Assembly: GCF_964204865.1 (NCBI RefSeq) | Contig: NC_135250.1 | Coordinates: forward strand, 26,651,395 to 26,715,394 | From: Styela clava | Lineage: Eukaryota; Chordata; Ascidiacea; Stolidobranchia; Styelidae | Reading direction: 5' to 3' | DNA: 64,000 nucleotides | In this document: positions 34,501 through 45,287 of the stretch, in pieces | How the letters are laid out: the number at the start of each line of letters is the position of its first letter | How positions within the stretch are numbered: the first letter of the stretch is position 1 | Notes under the pieces: generated by a model | What the model was told of the DNA's origin: nothing | The model's database searches: none | The model's input: only the letters and a program-made list of their open reading frames with translations | Position numbers and translations under genes: made by a program

Positions 34501-34671
34501 ATGAAATGGAGTATTTGTGTCGTTTTGTATTTTGTGCCAATCAATTTTTTGCTTGTTCAATATTGCTTCCTTATCTTTTTGCAATGAATCCGTTTTTTAT
34601 ATAATTCTACTATTCAACTAGCATGGATTTGAGGTGTCTCTATCAGGTGATAAATCAGTCATGAACTAAAT

Positions 34672-34983
34672 CAGGGGTGTGCAACCTTTAATACAGGAGG
34701 GCCAGATACAAATAACTGAGTGAAACCGTGGGCTGCACCTTCATTTAACAAAGGTTCTCTAGTAGTTGCAGAAACAAAAATTTTGATTATTGATCTTATG
34801 ACATGTGTTGTTCGCTTCGTTCAAGCAAGCTGTTAGGGCATTTTAAAGTCATGAGCATTGATGAAAAAAATTGTCTCAGTCATAGGCTTGGAATTAGTCG
34901 CGCATACCAGATTAAACTAAATTGAAAGCTCGTTTCGCGGGCCGCACAATTTTTCTTTGCGGGCCGCAGGTTGCACACCCCTG
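34672..34983. mobile_element. 312-bp hAT-type MITE (CAGGGGTGTGCAAC ends)
   Basis: Left CAGGGGTGTGCAACCTTTAA, right GCAGGTTGCACACCCCTG, and internal GGGCCGC words as in the copy at 24,745-25,044. The flanking octamers do not match well. Confidence 0.75.
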
Positions 34984-35089
34984 AATAAATGATAAAATAT
35001 ACTAAAGCTTCAAAAGCTTGTTTCTATATTTTTATTCACTCTTAATTCCAAAAGTCTTCATCTTATTGTTATCAACAATAATGGTTGTA

Positions 35090-35650
35090 TATTTTTTGGT
35101 TTGGACTAAGTAGCCTTTAATATATTGCTATTTGATAGAGAATGAACTTTTAAATTTTCTTCACATATTTCTCAGGACTTAGCATAATCGCTTTGAATTC
35201 CATCTAATTGTTATCAACAAATTTTGTTGTATTTTTCATCTACCCATATGGTTACTTTCTACTAGCCTTTGATATATTGCTATTTGATTGATTGGGAATC
35301 ATCATCCAGATTTCCTTTACATGGTTTTATATCCCGTGATTCACTCCCCTCTCTCTGCCAAGGTAACATAACTAACATAATTAATTTCACTTTTTTAATA
35401 TATGTGCCATCTGATACAAATAACTCTTAACTATTTTATACCGAGCCACACTTTTACTCTCTTCTGATATATGAATCAAAGTCCATGCATCTTATGCAAA
35501 TACTTTGTTAACTATTTCGGACCACAGGAGAATATTTCACCATACGATTAGGACGTCTCATATCCTTTCTTCTCCCAGAAATAATAAATATATTCTATTC
35601 TTGATATGTCCTATGAATTAAATTAGCTTTGGTGTGTGAGTTCTATTTTC
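35090..35650. repeat. 3' flank block shared with hexokinase B (end of segmental duplication, copy A)
   Basis: AAGTAGCCTTTAATATATTG, CTATTTGATAGAGAATGAAC, CCAGATTTCCTTTACATGG, AACATAATTAATTTCACTT and GCTTTGGTGTGTGAGTTCT are matched in order at about 61,120-61,885. The homology is outside any gene, so the duplicated unit reaches to here. Confidence 0.75.
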
Positions 35651-36049
35651 TCAACGCTGTCACAACATCAAGTTGATTAGTCAACTTCCTGATATTTTAA
35701 TTTCTTTTTTGACGTACGGTAATACTGAAGTAGATTTTGTACTATATATGTGATTCATTACTTTGTTAGTCAAATGGAAATGTTCGACAAGCTAACTTTA
35801 TGACACCGCTGTGAAGCTAGTAGAATTTGACCTTTGTGTGCGGCGAGGCGAAAAGGTTAAAATTCTTGGCAGAATTGTAGGCGTGTCATTATTTACAACT
35901 GAAAAAATGTAGACAGGTAAAATTAACATAACAAAAAAGGAAAGGTATTTATTAAATAAAACTAAAATTACCGTTTACAAAGCAAAAGCAATAATTGCTT
36001 GATAAAATAAGCATAATAAATAGTTAGCAACTAATTTTTTATAAATATC

Positions 36050-39000
36050 CCGTGTTGATTATGCCTTTATTCATCAAAATTACGTAAAGCGAAAACGGGT
36101 TAAATTTTGCAATTTTCAAATATTAATAGAAATATCTTCCGCTCAAGAGGCACGCGATTTTATAATTTCATATCAAAGTAGAATATATTAGGTTTATCAC
36201 ACACATTGAAACTAAAACTACTCGAACTTAGAAAAGGGAGTACTCCCCTGTTGAAGATATCCCTTTTCATCAAAATTACGTAAAGCGAAAAAGGGTTAAA
36301 TTTTCAAATGTTGATAGAAATATGTTCCGCTCAAGAGGCACGCGATTTTATAATTTCATATCAAAGTAGAATATATTAAGTTTATAACACACATTGAACC
36401 TAAAACTACTCGAACTTAGAAAAGGGAGTACTCCCTTGTTGAAGATACCCCTATTCATCAAAATTACGTGAAACGTAATAATGGTAAATTTTGCAATTTT
36501 CAAATATTAATAGAAATATGTTCCGCTCAAGAGGCACGCGATTATATAATTTCATATCAAGGTAGAATATATTAAGTTTATCACACACATTGAACCTAAA
36601 ACTACTCGAACTTAGAAAAAGGAGTACTCCCCTGTTGAAGATACCCCTTTTCATCAAAATTACGTAAAGCGAAAAAGGGTTATATTTTGCAATTTTCAAA
36701 TGTTAATAGAAATATGTTCCGCTCAAGAGGCACGCGATTTTATAATTTCATATCAAAGTAGAATATATTAAGTTTATCACACACATTGAACCTAAAACTA
36801 CTCGAACTTAGAAAAAGGAGTACTCCCCTGTTGAAGATACCCCTTTTCATCAAAATTACGTAAAGCGAAAAAGGGTTAAATTTTGCAATTTTCAAATGTT
36901 AATAAAAATATGTTCCGCTCAAGAGGCACGCGATTTTATAATTTCATATCAAAGTAGAATATATTAAGTTTATCACACACATTGAACCTAAAACTACTCG
37001 AACTTAGAAAAGGGAGTACTCCCCTGTTGAAGATACCCCTTTTCATCAAAATTACGTAAAGCGAAAAAGGGTTAAATTTTGCAATTTTCAAATGTTAATA
37101 GAAATATGTTCCGCTCAAGAGGCACGCGATTTTATAATTTCATATCAAAGTAAAATATATTGAGTTTATCACACACATTGAACCTAAAACTACTCGAACT
37201 TAGAAAAAGGAGTACTCCCCTGTTGAAGATACCCCTTTTCATCAAAATTACGTAAAGCGAAAAAGGGTTAAATTTAGCAATTTTCAAAAGTTAATAGAAA
37301 TATGTTCCGCTCAAGAGGCACGCGATTTTATAATTTCATATCAAAGTAAAATATATTAAATTTATCACACACATTGAACCTAAAACTACTCGAACTTAGA
37401 AAAGTGAGTACTCCCCTGTTGAAGACACCCTTTTCATCAAAATTACGTAAAGCGAAAAACGGTTAAATTTAGCAATTTTCAAATGTTAATAGAAATATGT
37501 TCCGCTCAAGAGGCACGCAATTTTATAATTTCATATCAAAGTAGAATATATAAAGTTTATCACACACATTGAACCTAAAACTACTCGAACTCAGAAAAAG
37601 GAGTACTCCCCTGTTGAAGATACCCCTTTTCATCAAAATTACGTAAAGCGAAAAAGGGTTAAATTTTGCAATTTTCAAATGTTAATAGAAACATGTTCCG
37701 CTCAAGAAGCACGCGATTTTATAATTTCATATCAAAGTAGAATATATTAAGTTTATTACACACATTGAACCTAAAACTACTCGAACTTAGAAAAAGGAGT
37801 ACTCCCCTGTTGAAGATACCCCTTTTCATCAAAATTACGTAAAGCGAAAAAGGGTTAAATTTTGCAATTTTCAAATGTTAATAGAAATATGTTCCGCTCA
37901 AGAGGCACGCGATTTTATAATTTCATATCAAAGTAGAATATATTAAGTTTATCACACACATTGAACCTAAAACTACTCGAACTTAGAAAAAGGAGTACTC
38001 CCCTGTTGAAGATACCCCTTTTCATCAAAATTACGTGAAGCGAAAAAGGGTTAAATTTTGCAATTTTCAAATGTTAATAGAAATATGTTCCGCTCAAGAG
38101 GCACGCGATTTTATAATTTCATATCAAAGTAGAATATATTAAGTTTATCACACACATTGAACCTAAAACTACTCGAACTTAGAAAAGTGAGTACTCCCCT
38201 GTTGAAGACACCCTTTTCATCAAAATTACGTAAAGCGAAAAAGGGTTAAATTATGCAATTTTCAAATGTTAATAGAAATATGTTCCGCTCAAGAGGCACG
38301 CGATTTTATAATTTCATATCAAAGTAGAATATATTAAGTTTATCACACACATTGAACCTAAAACTACTCGAACTTAGAAAAAGGAGTACTCCCCTGTTGA
38401 AGATACCCCTTTTCATCAAAATTACGTAAAGCGAAAAAGGGTTAAATTTTGCAATTTTCAAATGTTAATAGAAACATGTTCCGCTCAAGAGGCACGCGAT
38501 TTTATAATTTCATATCAAAGTAGAATATATTAAGTTTATCACACACATTGAACCTAAAACTACTCGAACTTAGAAAAAGGAGTACTCCCCTGTTGAAGAT
38601 ACCCCTTTTCATCAAAATTACGTAAAGCGAAAAAGGGTTAAATTTTGCAATTTTCAAATGTTAATAGAAATATGTTCCGCTCAAGAGGCACGCGATTTTA
38701 TAATTTCATATCAAAGTAAAATATATTAAGTTTATCACACACATTGAACCTAAAACTACTCGAACTTAGAAAAAGGAGTACTCCCCTGTTGAAGATACCC
38801 CTTTTCATCAAAATTACGTAAAGCGAAAAAGGGTTAAATTTTGCAATTTTCAAATGTTAATAGAAATATGTTCCGCTCAAGAGGCACGCGATTTTATAAT
38901 TTCATATCAAAGTAAAATATATTAAGTTTATCACACACATTGAACCTAAAACTACTCGAACTTAGAAAAAGGAGTACTCCCCTGTTGAAGATACCCCTTT

Positions 39001-40581
39001 TCATCAAAATTACGTAAAGCGAAAAAGGGTTAAATTTTGCAATTTTCAAATGTTAATAGAAACATGTTCCGCTCAAGAGGCACGCGATTTTATAATTTCA
39101 TATCAAAGTAGAATATATTAAGTTTATCACACACATTGAACCTAAAACTACTCGAACTTAGAAAAAGGAGTACTCCCCTGTTGAAGATACCCCTTTTCAT
39201 CAAAATTACGTAAAGCGAAAAAGGGTTAAATTTTGCAATTTTCAAATGTTAATAGAAATATGTTCCGCTCAAGAGGCACGCGATTTTATAATTTCATATC
39301 AAAGTAAAATATATTAAGTTTATCACACACATTGAACCTAAAACTACTCGAACTTAGAAAAAGGAGTACTCCCCTGTTGAAGATACCCCTTTTCATCAAA
39401 ATTACGTGAAGCGAAAAAGGGTTAAATTTTGCAATTTTCAAATGTTAATAGAAATATGTTCCGCTCAAGAGGCACGCGATTTTATAATTTCATATCAAAG
39501 TAAAATATATTAAGTTTATCACACACATTGAACCTAAAACTACTCGAACTTAGAAAAAGGAGTACTCCCCTGTTGAAGATACCCCTTTTCATCAAAATTA
39601 CGTAAAGCGAAAAAGGGTTAAATTTTGCAATTTTCAAATGTTAATAGAAACATGTTCCGCTCAAGAGGCACGCGATTTTATAATTTCATATCAAAGTAGA
39701 ATATATTAAGTTTATCACACACATTGAACCTAAAACTACTCGAACTTAGAAAAAGGAGTACTCCCCTGTTGAAGATACCCCTTTTCATCAAAATTACGTA
39801 AAGCGAAAAAGGGTTATATTTTGCAATTTTCAAATGTTAATAGAAATATGTTCCGCTCAAGAGGCACGCGATTTTATAATTTCATATCAAAGTAGAATAT
39901 ATTAAGTTTATCACACACATTGAACCTAAAACTACTCGAACTTAGAAAAAGGAGTACTCCCCTGTTGAAGATACCCCTTTTCATCAAAATTACGTAAAGC
40001 GAAAAAGGGTTAAATTTTGCAATTTTCAAATGTTAATAGAAATATGTTCCGCTCAAGAGGCACGCGATTTTATAATTTCATATCAAAGTAGAATATATTA
40101 AGTTTATCACACACATTGAACCTAAAACTACTCGAACTTAGAAAAGGGAGTACTCCCCTGTTGAAGATACCCCTATTCATCAAAATTACGTAAAGCGAAA
40201 AAGGGTTAAATTTTGCAATTTTCAAATGTTAATAGAAATATGTTCCGCCCGAGAGGCACGCGATTTTATAATTTCATATCAAAGTAGAATATATTAAGTT
40301 TATCACACACATTGAACCTAAAACTACTCGAACTTAGAAAAAGGAGTACTCCCCTGTTGAAGATACCCCTTTTCATCAAAATTACGTAAAGCGAAAAAGG
40401 GTTAAATTTTGCAATTTTCAAATGTTAATAGAAATATGTTCCGCTCAAGAGGCACGCGATTTTATAATTTCATATCAAAGTAGAATATATTAAGTTTATC
40501 ACACACATTGAACCTAAAACTACTCGAACTTAGAAAAGGGAGTACTCCCCTGTTGAAGATACCCCTTTTCATCAAAATTAC
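36050..40581. repeat. 196-bp satellite array 1, about 23 units
   Basis: The word GCTCAAGAGG recurs at 36141, 36329, 36525, 36721, 36917, 37113, 37309, 37504, 37700 and so on to 40443, with a 196-base period (188 once, 195 twice). The unit has TCATCAAAATTACGTAAAGC, TTTTGCAATTTTCAAATGTT, GAGGCACGCGATTTTATAAT and AAAACTACTCGAACTTAG. It also has a perfect palindrome, GGAGTACTCC. The left-most units are the most diverged and the right ones nearly identical. No coding frame is maintained. The same unit recurs in reverse orientation at 45,288-49,243. Confidence 0.97.
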
Positions 40582-41599
40582 CAATAACAGCTGAATATGG
40601 CAAACTTAATTGACTATAACTCAGCGACAAATAAAGATATAATATTCATTTTGGAATCGATGGAAATATATTTAAATCGTGCACAATTTTTTCTCAGGCC
40701 TATTTTGCTCATTTGCACAAAATTGTTGTAAGTTAGCAAGGTAATTGATTGCAGATTTTGTCGATGTGAATATTGTTAAAATTAATCCATCCAACGTCGA
40801 TTTATTGTGCAAGAAAGGAAGTCAGCTTCTTGGGCCACTATAGTGGTCCGTGGCAGCAAAAGTGTTAGGGCTAACATTCGGCAGGTCGTTAACATATGCA
40901 TCGCAAATTTTGCTACAAAGGTTAATAACAAACAATTTGTTATCTTTGTTTTGACGGATACTTGTCCCACGACATTTAAAAGTGAAAGTATAATTCTATA
41001 AACCTTGCATGAGAAGCGCACGACCCCCTCAAATCGTTGATACCCAGGGCCAAAATAATTAGATCCACATTTTTAAATACTGTGCCATGTAAAATCTCGG
41101 ATATTCCATGTGAAAGTTTTCCTCCGGGGATCGTGCACACAGAAAAATTGAATTCGCAGCCCTTTAAAATAACAACTTTCTGATAAAACAATAATACAAA
41201 TAATAATAATTCGAGCAGGTGAATAGCTTTAAAAAAATTCTGTTGGGGTAGGGAGTAGAGTATGCATGTTACCTCTAGCACAGGGGTCGGCAACCTTTTG
41301 AACTTGGCGTGCCAGTTTATGAATAATGAGCACCTTTGCGTGCCAAACATTTTTATGCGTATGGTTTGCATAGCCATCTACCTGGTTTGAATAGTAAGCG
41401 GATGAGCAACAAAATCATTTTATTGGATAACGTGCATGGAAAATAGCTACGAGAGATTTCGGCATACGGCATTTCTACACCCGACCTGTCTTTGGACGAC
41501 TTAAGTAATAGGTATTAATTAAGGACACTCGCGATTAGTTTTGTAGCCAGAAACAATGAAATCGCGATAAATACTAAAGAAGATAAAATTTATTTTGGT
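40582..41599. other. inner flank and spacer left part between the satellite arms
   Basis: Unique-looking sequence next to array 1. It contains the minus-strand SGNH-like relic listed separately, and at about 41,282 a solitary hAT-type end (CAGGGGTCGGCAACC) for which I found no partner. Confidence 0.4.
40785..41377 (-). pseudogene. possible SGNH/GDSL-hydrolase-like relic, transposon-associated
   Basis: The minus-strand frame 41377-40976 contains CTIPGGKLSHGISEI followed by NVDLIILALGINDLRG. This resembles the strand and GxND block of SGNH-type hydrolase domains, which also occur in ORF1 of some CR1/L2 non-LTR retrotransposons. After a break, the frame 41021-40782 gives LTLLLPRTTIVAQEADF, which resembles the LLPR part that often follows in such domains. 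No start, catalytic Ser block or His block can be pointed to with confidence, so this is at best a decayed fragment. Chance resemblance is possible. Confidence 0.35.
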
Positions 41600-41730
41600 A
41601 CTCCCGTATTATGTGCACAGTGATGGCGTACACCGTAACGTAGAATGTGTACCAGGTTAGGGTTAGGCCATAATTTCAGGTACAAATACTACAGGAGTCA
41701 TTTGGCTAGTCCCCAAACTCGTAATAGAAC

Positions 41731-44666
41731 TAGAGATATATCGGTAGCGGTATCGACAATATCGGCCATTTTTCGGTATCGGCATCGGTTGGATTAAGGC
41801 CGATATTTCCGATATATTTACCCTTTTGATATGGTCCAGAATGTTTTAAAAGATTAGTTGGAATACTACTTTTTAATTTATTTTTCGTCTGGAGAGATCG
41901 TGAGCTATGAGCCATACATGTCCCCACCCCCGCGAAAGAATAGGATTCACGTGTTTTAGCTATTTATCAGCCAAACTAGCTCAACTAATTCGGCTATTTT
42001 CGCTGTCAAATTTTTATATTGACATTTTTAATATTACGTAGTAATTATGAAGAAATATATCAACACAGCACATAACAAAAAGCAACTATAGGCGCCCAGT
42101 GTTAAATCATACAGTGGAATTGGGGTCCTTATCAACGGCTTGGGTTGCCACTTCTGGATACATTTTTTTTTTAATCGAATCTCGAATCAAAAATTTTCGA
42201 ATCGAATCTTTCCGAATCTGATTCCATTAAACTTTTTTTTTGTTTATTGAATGCGTATGTTGGCTCAAAGTCACAAAAAAGCTCAAATCTAGAAGAGAAA
42301 AACTTGAAAGTGAAATAAGCTATATAGCAAGGATGATAAGGGTTTTTCAGTGAATAAGTCACACTTATTTCCATCATGATAAAAAAAGATGTAGGTCATA
42401 GATATCCCCAATAAATGCATTGATGAAAAACTTGCTGTTGCAACTTATCTGTGAGTCTTACAATATTGAGTTATTATTGTGTATCTTTGAGCTCCAAATA
42501 CGCTGTACTTGTATCAGGACTGAGGCAATTTGACGGAATTCATATAAGAAAATAAGCAGGAAACAGTTGTACTGTTATGCCAGAAACACAATAACAGCAC
42601 TGCTTTCCCTAGTCCCACACCAGTATATATGGTGTTTCACTTCTTGTTGTATTGAATTGAGGCCGGCCTTATTAGCGCTTCTTTATCTTCAAAATTTTCA
42701 GTACAATATTTTATATTTATGCTAGCAGCATAGAGTAATACGACAAAAACATTCAAATTGCATCTGAATTACTATAAATGGGAAATGCTTGCAAGAATAT
42801 GACTGAAGACAATAAAATTAACCACGATTAATTACATTAATTTCGAGAAAAACAATCGTTCACCCGACTACGATTGCGAACAAAACTTTCCATAAATATT
42901 GCAGACAATGTTATTTGTGGCTAACAGCGTTATTGGCTAACTAGGTCTTCATTATTATCGTGGACTACGTTTAATTTCGTAATTCAGAAAGTCCAAATGT
43001 GCATAGCGGACGCCGCGCTGACCAGCGATAATTGCGCGCTGACGAGCGATAATTGGTCGACGCTTCATCTCGATCAAACAGGGCTAAAGTAAGACGACAT
43101 TCGCACAGTATGCTTGGTCTGGTATGAAATCTGGCACGTGTTGATTTAAACAGTGCACAAGTATAAAACAGTGCACAAGTTGCCATACCTCAAGTATTAT
43201 TTACTCCCACCTGTCCGTTATGACATCTGCTAGAAATAGTCCGAAATGTTTTATTCCCGCTTGTATCGCGCTAACAAAATTAAAAGTAAATATATACTAC
43301 TTTTTTTTGTATTAGCTATTACATTATGCCCCCCCCCCCCCTGATTTCGTTTACCGCCACTCGAGTGGAAGCCTGACAAACGCAAACAAAATAAATATAT
43401 ATATTTAAGATGAGAAACATGATTGTCAATTAACATTGCCGGTCGATGAACTCATTCAGTGATAGTTCTCTTCAATTGTACGAGAAATAATTCACTCATA
43501 ACAAAGTTCAAATTAAATTTCAATCAAAATTAAATATTATCTAGACGTCGGTAGCTGATTCTTTATCCAATCATGACAGGGCGTACAATAACTCAGTCGC
43601 AGCGCAGGTGTGCTGTTGAAAATTTTCATCAAAATTATCACGAATTTTTAAGTATACGATCTATTTAAATTCGCGCATAATAGAAACTTAGGCTATTTAG
43701 TGGAAAACTGAACTTGCAGGTTGGTGGAAATTACGCCACACATCATCTCGAGTGATGCGTAGAAGAGTGTGTTGTGCCGAATTTGAAACAAATGACGACA
43801 GATAAGTAAAAAAGTCAATCACGAAAAATTCATTTTCATTCATTTCCATCCCGTAATTTGATGTTTTTTGGAGTGCCGCATAAACGCATTCGGCAGTTTT
43901 AGCGACGCCGAAAACAACGGTTAACAAATGTTGAATGTATTTCTTTTGGTCCCGTAATTTGGTGTTATTTGGAGTGCGCATGCACGCATTCGGCAGATTT
44001 AAAGCCGCCGAAAACAACGATTTATTAACAAACGTTCAATGTTTTGTTTTTTCCGGTTAATCGATCTCTTTTTCCGAATCGCGTAAATCTGATTCGAATC
44101 GATTCGGAAAAGATGCAATTCGAATCGATTCGATTCGTAAATCCTATTAACGGCACATATACTTTTGGCACGGGTATAAATTCTGATTGTTTGTCGTCAA
44201 GTACGCGTGTCATTTAGTCCGTCGACATCGATAAACTAAATTCCGACACAATTATCTTTCTACGCAGGTATTAATTTAATTTTGTTTAACTACACAATTA
44301 CTTTATAGATATATTGACGTGACCGCCTAGCCCTCTAGAATGTCTCAAAATATATGATAGCAATTGTAAAATATTTTATATTATGAAATAGTAAAGTAAA
44401 AAAACATCCTCGACGGTTATAGGTAGGCCTTCTTTAGGGGCCAATAGGACGACGGCGCTAGAATGTGTGGGTGATATTCGATATTCTTTTAAACACGAAC
44501 AACGATATTCGAAGGTCGCGATATTGACATTAAATTCAAATTGGACATCCCGGCTTATGAGTTTTCTAATTGAACACCGAGATTACTAGCGTTACTGTAC
44601 AGTGTACAGTGTATCTTAATCAGTTAAAGCAAACACCAAACATTAATCGGTATCGGTACATCTCTG
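41731..44666. mobile_element. 2936-bp hAT-type element, perfect 8-bp target duplication
   Basis: Left end TAGAGATATATCGGTAGCGG; right end CGGTATCGGTACATCTCTG, its imperfect inverse. AATAGAAC stands at 41,723-41,730 and again at 44,667-44,674, a perfect 8-bp duplication. It interrupts a family X MITE. Inside are inversely placed GAATCGA-type clusters near 42,175-42,225 and 44,050-44,150, a two-copy 105-bp repeat near 43,850-44,050, and a poly-C run near 43,329. No transposase frame is recognised, so it looks non-autonomous or decayed. Confidence 0.9.
43850..44050. repeat. two-copy tandem repeat of about 105 bp inside the hAT element
   Basis: CCCGTAATTTGATGTTTTTT / GCATTCGGCAGTTTTAGC / GCCGAAAACAACGG is followed by a second, slightly diverged copy beginning CCCGTAATTTGGTGTTATTT. 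Confidence 0.75.
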
Positions 44667-44869
44667 AATAGAACTGGAATAAAATTATCCCCTAACCCAA
44701 ACCTGGTACACATTCTACGTTCCGGTGTCCGCCATCTTGGTGCACATACTACGGAACGCCTTTATTTCATCGTTTTTGTTAGGGTTACATGTAGCTCACG
44801 GTGGAATGATGAAAATCAGCCAGGCGCGCAGTCAGGATTTTAAAAAGGGGGTGTTTCAAAACCGAAAAT

Positions 44870-45240
44870 TTCCATTCCCTCATGAAACAGTCGCCGCGAT
44901 TACGCTCTCATTAAAAAGGCCGAGTTTTTCAGCGTATACCAACATTCTCTCCAGTAAAATATTTATTTCATGATAGCTACGAGAATCTAAAACATTCTTC
45001 TATATTGATATAATCTTGTGTCCAACGTAACTCGCGGTTACGTCATTTAGTTTCGATTGATTGTATAATAACTCTCAGCGAATTTCAATTCTGGGCAAAA
45101 ATAAGGTAATTATTATCGTTGTCGTGAAATAATTGTTGTGATTCAGGGAGAATAAACACCAACTAAAAGTGTTTACGGCCTAAATAACACGTCACGCTGA
45201 TAAAAACAATCAGGAATTTTAGCGAAAAGCAATCGCACGC
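44870..45240. repeat. flank block F, left side of satellite array 2
   Basis: Has GTCGCCGCGATTACGC, TTTTTCAGCGTATACC, TTCTTCTATATTGATATAAT and GTAACTCGCGGTTACGTC. The same order in direct orientation, diverged roughly a quarter by eye, occurs right of the array at about 49,400-50,160. Confidence 0.6.
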
Positions 45241-45287
45241 GCTATTTGTGACTTTTTCAGTTTTCCATAAATTTGAAAGGAGGGGGG

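Larger units (their letters stand above)
41600..44765. mobile_element. family X MITE split by a 2.9-kb hAT insertion
   Basis: The left part, 41,600-41,730, has GGTACTCCCGTATTATGTGC, GTGTACCAGGTTAGGGTTAG and CCCCAAACTCGTAATAGAAC. The right part, 44,667-44,765, has AATAGAACTGGAATAAAATT, CCTGGTACACATTCTACG and CGCCATCTTGGTGCACATAC. Removing the insertion and one copy of AATAGAAC restores a normal element. Confidence 0.88.

Noticed and set aside
36451..36699. Open frame of 82 codons in the satellite
   Set aside because: It exists in only one or two units because of point differences; other units have stops in that frame.
36050..40581. CRISPR-like array
   Set aside because: The whole 196-bp unit is repeated with no variable spacers, and the context is a eukaryotic genome.
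40807..41001. Plus-strand frame of 64 codons in the satellite spacer
   Set aside because: No recognisable motif; the minus strand gives the more family-like reading.
41282..41400. Another hAT MITE starting CAGGGGTCGGCAACC
   Set aside because: Only one end was found; no inverse end or 8-bp duplication could be located, so it is not called as an element.
41731..44666. Transposase gene inside the hAT element
   Set aside because: Frames are short (up to about 106 codons) and show no hAT dimerisation or catalytic motifs.
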